From: Synechococcus sp. AG-670-F04
Lineage (GTDB): Bacteria; Cyanobacteriota; Cyanobacteriia; PCC-6307; Cyanobiaceae
Reading direction: 5' to 3'
NCBI GenBank assembly: GCA_003211515.1
Contig: QCSN01000006.1
Location: forward strand, 1-64,000
Length of the DNA stretch: 64,000 nt
Positions 58,528 to 64,000 of this stretch are shown in pieces; positions within the stretch are counted from its first letter, which is position 1; the number at the start of each line of letters is the position of its first letter. A program made the position numbers and the translations under genes. Below the pieces are notes generated by a model. The model did not search any database and was not told where the DNA came from. It saw only the letters and a list, made by a program, of their open reading frames with translations.

Positions 58528-59382
58528 ATGGTGGGCGCACCCACTGCAGCAGCCATGGCCAGCACTTCAACCGAGGCTCTCGAGCAGCTGATCGATGTTG
58601 TGGCTCAACTGAGGGATCCAAATGACGGCTGTCCCTGGGACCTCGAACAGAGCCATCGGTCCCTGGTTCCTTACGTCCTCGAAGAAGCCCATGAAGTCGC
58701 AGACGCGATTCGTCATGGAGACGACAACCATCTGAAGGAAGAGCTCGGCGACTTACTTCTGCAGGTGCTGCTACATGCACAGATCGGCAGCGAAGAGCAA
58801 CGGTTCAACCTCGCGGATGTGGCGGATGCCATCCGCACCAAGCTGATTCGCCGCCACCCCCATGTCTTCGGCGACGACGACGCCAAAGACAGTGCATCCG
58901 TCCGCAAGAGCTGGGAGCAAATCAAGGCGGCGGAACAGGCCAGCGCACTGGAAAACTCCAACAGCCCATTGAGTGACAGGCTTGCCATAAAAATCCGAAG
59001 CTCACCCGCTCTGGCCGGCGCCATGTGCATTTCCAAGCAGGCAGCAAAAGCTGGATTCGAATGGGAGAACTTCGCTGGCGTCTGGGACAAGGTGAACGAA
59101 GAGCTCGACGAACTCAAAGAGGCCGTGTCCAGAGGTGACACGACGCATGCCCAAGATGAACTAGGGGACGTTCTGTTCACGCTTGTGAATGTGGCCCGAT
59201 GGATCGGTATCGACCCAGAGGAGGGACTTTCGGGGACCAATCAGCGCTTCCTGGATCGATTCTCCCGCGTAGAAGCAGCCCTATCCGGCAATCTTCAAGG
59301 ACGCAACATCGATGAACTTGAACAACTCTGGAAACAGGCCAAGGCCGATATCAAAGCGGAAAACAATCTTCCAAGCAGCTGA
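58528..59382 (+). CDS. mazG: Nucleoside triphosphate pyrophosphohydrolase MazG
   Basis: 284 residues from the ATG at 58528; a nearby ATG at 58555 is equally possible. Two MazG domains: LVPYVLEEAHEVADAI and KEELGDLLLQVLLHAQ in the first, NEELDELKEAVSRGDTTHAQDELGDVLFTLVNVARW in the second, with the Glu/Asp metal-binding residues of the family. It hydrolyses NTPs, with a housekeeping or (p)ppGpp-lowering role. Convergent with arfB, 110 bases away. Confidence 0.94.
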   Translation: MVGAPTAAAMASTSTEALEQLIDVVAQLRDPNDGCPWDLEQSHRSLVPYVLEEAHEVADAIRHGDDNHLKEELGDLLLQVLLHAQIGSEEQRFNLADVADAIRTKLIRRHPHVFGDDDAKDSASVRKSWEQIKAAEQASALENSNSPLSDRLAIKIRSSPALAGAMCISKQAAKAGFEWENFAGVWDKVNEELDELKEAVSRGDTTHAQDELGDVLFTLVNVARWIGIDPEEGLSGTNQRFLDRFSRVEAALSGNLQGRNIDELEQLWKQAKADIKAENNLPSS

Positions 59383-59492
59383 CCATGTCAATCGAAGATT
59401 GCAATGCATAGATCTCTCACAACCTCATACTCAGAAGAATAAATGACCAATTAATCCAACGATCATCCATATTGTTTCTGAGACGGCCTCTC

Positions 59493-59927
59493 TCAATCGT
59501 CGATTGCAGGACGCGATTGACGACGTTGCTTAACAGCACCACGCTGCTTTTTCGTCTCCACCCGCCTGCGTTGAGAGCGACGTGTCGGTTTTGTTGCTTT
59601 CCGGGTCGGCGGAGCAGGCAGGAATGCCTCACGAATCAATGCAGCCAGACGTTTCAGCGCAATTTGCCTGTTGTGAAATTGAGACCGTTGCTCAGAGACC
59701 GAAACTCGTAATGAACCATTCGCAATTCGAGATCGATAAAGCTCGGACAGACAACGTTTTCGAAAGGGGCCGATCACGGTTGAATCATCCAAGCTCCAGG
59801 ACAATTCAACAGCGGTCTCAACTTTATTGACATTCTGCCCTCCAGAACCGGAGGAACGGCAAAACGTCCATGACAATTCCTTGCCAGGGATGGTCAACTT
59901 GTCATTGATCCATAGATCATGCTCCAT
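59493..59927 (-). CDS. arfB: Alternative ribosome-rescue factor ArfB (YaeJ)
   Basis: 144 residues. GGQ catalytic motif SSGSGGQNVNKVETAVEL near residue 27-44, typical of class I release-factor domains, and a basic C-terminal tail (TRKATKPTRRSQRRRVETKKQRGAVKQRR) that inserts into the mRNA channel of stalled ribosomes. It releases peptides from non-stop complexes. Length agrees with ArfB. Confidence 0.93.
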   Translation of the reverse strand: MEHDLWINDKLTIPGKELSWTFCRSSGSGGQNVNKVETAVELSWSLDDSTVIGPFRKRCLSELYRSRIANGSLRVSVSEQRSQFHNRQIALKRLAALIREAFLPAPPTRKATKPTRRSQRRRVETKKQRGAVKQRRQSRPAIDD

Positions 59928-60260
59928 TAAGGCAATCTATCTCAAAATGGCACGCCACATATCATCTTGTTCTGAATCGCTTTTGAAATCATAGCGCAAT
60001 GCAGATCGCCGCAACTTGATCGGCCACATCCTGGCCGTTCATAAAATCGACAAGCCGTCTTCATTAGAATATTAGCGCCCTTCTTTCATGCTGCGAGACG
60101 ATCACACTGAATATCATCCGCAGCCAGAGGGTGATGAACCACCGATCCTGGGATCACCTCAATCAACACCGAGACAAGTTACGTAAGTCCACACCAAAAA
60201 GAGCGTTGTTCACAAAGATCTGCTTAGGTGTCAGTCACTTGAAGCGCTCCACCCCACAGC
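59928..60260. other. Intergenic region, possible 32-residue ORF
   Basis: 333 bases. A plus-strand ATG at 60089 opens 32 codons (MLRDDHTEYHPQPEGDEPPI) of polar character, without Shine-Dalgarno; it could be a small protein or a chance frame. Nothing else was seen. Confidence 0.35.
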
Positions 60261-61169
60261 GTGACCCAGCAGCTCGAGGCGACGCAATCCTGGTTCCCGA
60301 TCAGTCCTGGAGCGAAGAGTCTGATTCTGAGCTGTCTAGCCTTCAGCTTGATGACGGCGTGCGTCAAACAGCTCTCAATCAGTGGCATTCCAACCCAGGA
60401 AACCATCCTGATCAGAGCACTGATCAGCCTCATCCTCTGCGGAGTGACTCTCCGTCGCCTGGGAATCTCCCCCTGGGGGAACAATCGGTTCCTACTGCTC
60501 TTGCGTGGCGGAACTGGGATCCTGGCCTTGTTCTGCTTCTTTGAAAGCATCGCCAATTTGCCCCTCGCCGCAGCGACCGTTCTTCGTTACACCTATCCGA
60601 CATTCACAGCCCTGACGGCATGGCTTTGGCTGGGCGAACCACTAAAAAAAAGCATCATGGCTGCCATCAGCCTTGGGTGGCTTGGGATCACTCTCGTCGC
60701 GAGGCCGGACTGGTTGTCATCCGGCGCATCCAGTCTCACACCCTGGCCAGTGGCCATCGCCGTCTTCGGAGCCTTCATGGCGGCAGTGTCATTTGTAACC
60801 GTCAGAAAAGCATCCAAGAACGATCACAAAGTTGTGATCGTTCTCTATTTCCAGGCCATTTCTATTCTTTTCATGCTGCCTTTTGTAATCCGTGATGGCA
60901 TTTGGCCAGAGCCAACACAATGGCTTTTGCTGGTGTGCGTTGGAGGATTAACGCAACTTGGCCAGATCTGGCTGACGGAAGGACTTGGATCGATCCCCGC
61001 TGCTCGCGCCACTGCCATCAATTACGTTCAGGTCTTGTTCAGTGCCGTCTGGGCATATCTTCTACTTGGTGAGCAATTGAACAGTGGCATGATTCTTGGT
61101 GGTCTTCTCGTGCTGGGAGCGACTCTAATCAGCGTATCGGCAAGCGATAGAAACCATCAGACCAAATAA
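60261..61169 (+). CDS. EamA/DMT-family transporter
   Basis: 302 residues from a GTG. Ten hydrophobic segments in two EamA repeats, e.g. LILSCLAFSLMTACVKQL and the LTAWLWLGEPLKK motif at the end of the first repeat, AYLLLGEQLNSGMILGG at the end of the second. Likely a metabolite exporter. Convergent with the PhnD-like gene with a six-base gap. Confidence 0.9.
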   Translation: MTQQLEATQSWFPISPGAKSLILSCLAFSLMTACVKQLSISGIPTQETILIRALISLILCGVTLRRLGISPWGNNRFLLLLRGGTGILALFCFFESIANLPLAAATVLRYTYPTFTALTAWLWLGEPLKKSIMAAISLGWLGITLVARPDWLSSGASSLTPWPVAIAVFGAFMAAVSFVTVRKASKNDHKVVIVLYFQAISILFMLPFVIRDGIWPEPTQWLLLVCVGGLTQLGQIWLTEGLGSIPAARATAINYVQVLFSAVWAYLLLGEQLNSGMILGGLLVLGATLISVSASDRNHQTK

Positions 61170-61175
61170 ACAGCA

Positions 61176-62156
61176 TCATGTTTCGCAGGATGGCTCCTCT
61201 CCATACTCAGCAATCAACTCATCAATATCCTGATTAATAGGCGCCGGGAATTCATCGTTGGGAACTTCAAAACCCAATGCTCCTTTGCTCAAACCATCTA
61301 ACACCTTTTTTTGATCAACATCTTGTGGGTTCAAATCAATGATTGCCTTTTGAAGACCTTCCTCAAGACGTTGTTGATCAAGATCCTGGAGACGCTTCGA
61401 AACAATGAAGTAATTGTTTCGCTTCACCTCTGGGCTTTGCCAAGCGACATAAACTCGGGAAAGATCTTTTTCTTTGACGCGCCCCAGCAAGGACACAGAA
61501 TTCCCCTTGATAAAAGCATAATCAAGCTGGCCATCGGCCACCATTGCAGGCAAATCATATTGGTTGGTAATATGTGCACATTCCTCAGTATCCGCCAAAA
61601 AGACGGATTGCCGCCTCATATCCAACAATGGATGCATCAATGTTGAGCCCGAATATAAACTTCCAAAGCCAACTCTTTCCCCTTTAATCGCTCGAAGGCC
61701 TTGATCAGCACTTCCTTGCTGGGATTTGCTCCTCAACTTTTTATTGCCAATCAACACAGAAACATAAGAAGGTTTCTGGATCGCAAGAGTCTTGGCCTCT
61801 GGATTCTGTTTCAAAACCTTATAGCCACCATAAATTCCCACGCGAATCATGTCAATCTTCCCAGCCTTGAAGAGCTCATAAGCATGCAAATAACTAATTG
61901 CCGGTTCATATCGAAACCGGACGCCCGTCGTTTTGGTTAAGTAATCAGCAAATACATTCATCCCCTGATTCAAGGTTTTCTGATTCCGTCCTGGCTCTGT
62001 CGTAAAAGCAATCTCCTGCCCCGCCTCAGATTGATCGCCTGCACCCGATAGACGTGCCCCCTGGTCGAGGCCACAGGACTGAATCGCAACGCAGCCGATT
62101 GACACCAACAACCATCTCAAGTGGCGTGATCGCCAGTTACTCAGGAAAATGAGCAA
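61176..62156 (-). CDS. PhnD-like phosphate/phosphonate-binding lipoprotein
   Basis: 326 residues. A lipobox AIQSC (Cys at ~28) gives a lipid-anchored protein. The body is the PhnD/PtxB periplasmic-binding fold: YLTKTTGVRFRYEPAISY, GKIDMIRVGIYGGY and GERVGFGSLYSGSTLMHPLL. No phnC or phnE gene is nearby, so it is an orphan; a separate ABC unit elsewhere or a sensing role is possible. Ligand could be phosphonate, phosphite or another anion. AT-richer than its neighbours. Confidence 0.82.
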   Translation of the reverse strand: MLIFLSNWRSRHLRWLLVSIGCVAIQSCGLDQGARLSGAGDQSEAGQEIAFTTEPGRNQKTLNQGMNVFADYLTKTTGVRFRYEPAISYLHAYELFKAGKIDMIRVGIYGGYKVLKQNPEAKTLAIQKPSYVSVLIGNKKLRSKSQQGSADQGLRAIKGERVGFGSLYSGSTLMHPLLDMRRQSVFLADTEECAHITNQYDLPAMVADGQLDYAFIKGNSVSLLGRVKEKDLSRVYVAWQSPEVKRNNYFIVSKRLQDLDQQRLEEGLQKAIIDLNPQDVDQKKVLDGLSKGALGFEVPNDEFPAPINQDIDELIAEYGEEPSCET

Positions 62157-62518
62157 TGAAAACCGTTGCTATTTAAATTAATTGGATCACTTATAAGCCG
62201 TCAAGACAATCACCAATTTTGAAAAGAACGCCATCAGCCAAAATTATTGCTACCCATATCACGTGCAAAGGGATCGGAGTGAGGCTGTTGTTAAGCCGCC
62301 TGCCAAGGACATGAAACACATGACCCACAGGCTGGACTGGTGATTCGAGAAAACAGGTTTCGTCACCTTGAGGAGGGAAGGCAACGAAACCGAAACCATC
62401 TTGACACCAGATTTAGCGCTTAGCAATGCATCTGTCCCCAGATGTAGTCCTATGTGGCATTGATTTTCGTCGGAGATCAACGGCGGCCTTAGCTGGTCCA
62501 TCTCACCTGGACATCGCC
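62157..62518. other. Intergenic region, no gene seen
   Basis: 362 bases between divergent genes. Nothing of protein character precedes the speE start. A 31-residue extension of the speE frame from 62426 is judged non-coding. Promoters for both flanking genes should lie here. Confidence 0.45.
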
Positions 62519-63358
62519 ATGGGCTGGATTGACGAGCCGCATCAAGGGGTGCGTTACGGCCTCAGAGGCGAGCTGCTGGTGGAGGAGTCCACCGCTTTCC
62601 AGCACATCACCGTGATTCACAGCGAGCGCTACGGCAATGGGCTTCTGCTCGACGGGTGCTGGATGACTGCCGAAGACCAGGAACGGCCGTATCACGAAGC
62701 CCTCGTCCATCCGGCTCTCTGCAGCGCCCATGCAATCGAGCGCATCCTTGTGATCGGTGGTGGTGATGGCGGTACCGCCCGTGAATGCCTGCGGCATTCG
62801 GAGGTCCAGCATCTCGACATGGTGGAGATCGACGGACGTGTGGTGGAGCTCTGCAAAGAACATCTGCCCGGGATCGGTGGAGCAGCCTGGACTGATCCGC
62901 GCTTCCAGCTCACGGTGGGCGATGGCATCGCCTGGGCAGCAGAAGCACCGGATGCCAGCTACGACGTGGTTTTGGTGGATGGTTCTGACCCAGCAGGACC
63001 TGCAGAAGGCCTGTTTAATCGACGCTTCTTCCAGCACTGCCGTCGCATCTTGCGACGCGGTGGGGTCTTCGCCACCCAGAGCGAGTCACCCGAAGCCTTC
63101 CGCGCAGTCCATCTCGCCATGGTGCGCCTGATTCGTGAGGTTTTTGGCCATGCGGATCCCATGTACGGCTGGGTGCCGATGTATCCCAGCGGCTGGTGGA
63201 GCTGGACCTTCGCAGCCGTTGATGGCCCGAGGTACCGATCCCCCAAAGCGGAACGCGTCTCATGCATCGCCTCGGATTGTGAAGTCTGGAGTGAACGCTG
63301 GCAGCAGGGGGCCTTCCTGGCCGTTCCAGCATTCATCGAACGTGACTTGAACCCATGA
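62519..63358 (+). CDS. speE: Spermidine synthase (aminopropyltransferase)
   Basis: 279 residues from the ATG at 62519, which gives [31 protein letters not shown], the family opening. The decarboxylated-SAM site is [16 protein letters not shown], the catalytic loop [17 protein letters not shown], and the C-terminal [12 protein letters not shown] is normal. It makes spermidine from putrescine and decarboxylated S-adenosylmethionine. Overlaps speB by four bases (ATGA). Confidence 0.95.
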   Translation: MGWIDEPHQGVRYGLRGELLVEESTAFQHITVIHSERYGNGLLLDGCWMTAEDQERPYHEALVHPALCSAHAIERILVIGGGDGGTARECLRHSEVQHLDMVEIDGRVVELCKEHLPGIGGAAWTDPRFQLTVGDGIAWAAEAPDASYDVVLVDGSDPAGPAEGLFNRRFFQHCRRILRRGGVFATQSESPEAFRAVHLAMVRLIREVFGHADPMYGWVPMYPSGWWSWTFAAVDGPRYRSPKAERVSCIASDCEVWSERWQQGAFLAVPAFIERDLNP

Positions 63359-64000
63359 AGGTGCCTTTTAATCAGGAGGGAACGATCTTCATGGGATCCA
63401 GCAGGGATCCCATGAATTGCCGTGTTGGTCTCTTCGGTGTGCCGTACGACGGAACCACCACCTTCCGCCCCGGAACACGCTTCGGACCTGCCGCGATCCG
63501 TGAGGTGAGCCAGGGCATCGAAACCTATTGCCCGCAGTTGGATCGCGATCTCGAAGATCTGGCCTTCACCGATCTCGGGGCTGTAGACATTGGCTTCGGA
63601 GCCCCGGAACCGGTGATCAAGGCCGTGCAACAGGCCACAGACGCCGTGCTGAGCCTTGGCCTGAGTCCCCTGATGCTCGGCGGAGAGCACTCGATCAGTT
63701 CCGGAGCCGTAGCGGCAGTGGCGCAACATCACCCGGATCTTGTTCTGGTTCAACTGGATGCCCATGCGGATCTGCGCGAAAGCTGGTTGGGCTCGCGTCA
63801 CAGCCATGCCTGCGCGATGCGTCGATGCCTTGAGGTGCTGCCAAGTCAGGCGCTGCTGCAGTTGTCGATCCGGAGCGGGACTCGAGCAGAATTCAAGGAA
63901 CTCCACAGCAGTGGTCGGCTGATTCGCGACGTTGCCGGTTTGCGTGATGCACTCGCTCCGTTGAACGGGCGTCCGATCTACCTGACCGTTGATCTGGATT
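63355..64000 (+). CDS. speB: Agmatinase / arginase-family ureohydrolase, 5' part
   Basis: 215 codons to the window edge, running on. The manganese-binding blocks are LMLGGEHSI and [13 protein letters not shown], typical of the family. Agmatinase makes putrescine, the substrate for the neighbouring speE, so function fits the context, although guanidinobutyrase or arginase cannot be excluded. Three in-frame starts exist: ATG 63355 (overlapping the speE stop), ATG 63391 with a strong AGGAGGG ten bases upstream, and ATG 63412. The Shine-Dalgarno favours 63391. The coordinates given use the first. Confidence 0.88.
   Translation, partial: MKVPFNQEGTIFMGSSRDPMNCRVGLFGVPYDGTTTFRPGTRFGPAAIREVSQGIETYCPQLDRDLEDLAFTDLGAVDIGFGAPEPVIKAVQQATDAVLSLGLSPLMLGGEHSISSGAVAAVAQHHPDLVLVQLDAHADLRESWLGSRHSHACAMRRCLEVLPSQALLQLSIRSGTRAEFKELHSSGRLIRDVAGLRDALAPLNGRPIYLTVDLD
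63391..63413 (+). promoter_or_regulatory. Perfect hairpin over the likely speB start codon
   Basis: ATGGGATCC (63391-63399) and GGATCCCAT (63405-63413) are perfect complements around a five-base loop. The first arm begins with the favoured speB ATG, ten bases after AGGAGGG (63374-63380). A hairpin here would hide the start codon, so it may tune speB translation. Confidence 0.35.

Noticed and set aside
60131-60544. 137-codon plus frame over the EamA start
   Set aside because: Shadow of the transporter gene, with Pro/Ser-rich low-complexity product.

Overview
The window looks like chromosomal DNA of a marine picocyanobacterium of the Synechococcus/Cyanobium type. The support is a G+C-rich core with very tight gene spacing, a flv3-flv1 flavodiiron pair, two DesC-like acyl-lipid desaturases, a cyanobacterial-type chorismate lyase, and several small proteins of the kind seen in this lineage. 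No plasmid, phage, insertion sequence or CRISPR hallmark was seen. The assignment is from protein character only; no database was searched.

Layout. 0-6 kb: 5' end of an Nramp metal transporter, diverging from flv3-flv1, then an FMN reductase and a pirin. 6-11 kb (minus): a PLP enzyme, gcvH and gcvP in one tight operon. 11-14 kb: two desC paralogues around an HTH-like gene, then rplI and dnaB. 15.6-18.8 kb: an AT-rich insert with a 5'-damaged subtilase and an AraC regulator. 18.8-30.5 kb: mnmG, a possibly frameshifted membrane protein, a chorismate lyase, a SprT operon with a newly noticed 31-residue membrane miniprotein, ligA, a TVP38 protein and a three-gene ABC exporter. 30.5-35.1 kb: a second AT-rich insert with an ABM-domain lipoprotein and a 952-residue cupin/ABM/ABM/DUF4114-like protein. 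35-49 kb: dienelactone hydrolase, valS, a solute-binding protein coupled to MscS, a 2OG oxygenase, a zeta-type GST, a GAF-sulfotransferase fusion, an SDR, a broken sigma54-activator/NapH-like gene, a Fur regulator and a metallo-hydrolase. 49-58.4 kb: the most accessory stretch, with small hypothetical proteins, an RTX pseudogene carrying two nonsense codons and a frameshift, tRNA-Val(UAC), and an AT-rich metallo-beta-lactamase-fold protein. 58.4-64 kb: mazG, arfB, an EamA transporter, an orphan PhnD-like binding protein, speE and the 5' part of speB.

How the genes work together. flv3/flv1 would form the photosynthetic electron valve (O2 to water). GcvP and GcvH are two parts of the glycine cleavage system of photorespiration. 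SpeE and SpeB are polyamine enzymes. The best candidates for something undescribed are the cupin/tandem-ABM/DUF4114-like protein with its ABM lipoprotein, and the GAF-sulfotransferase. Gene decay is a theme: RTX protein, sigma54-like/Fe-S protein, subtilase and probably the 20.8 kb membrane protein all show disrupted reading frames.
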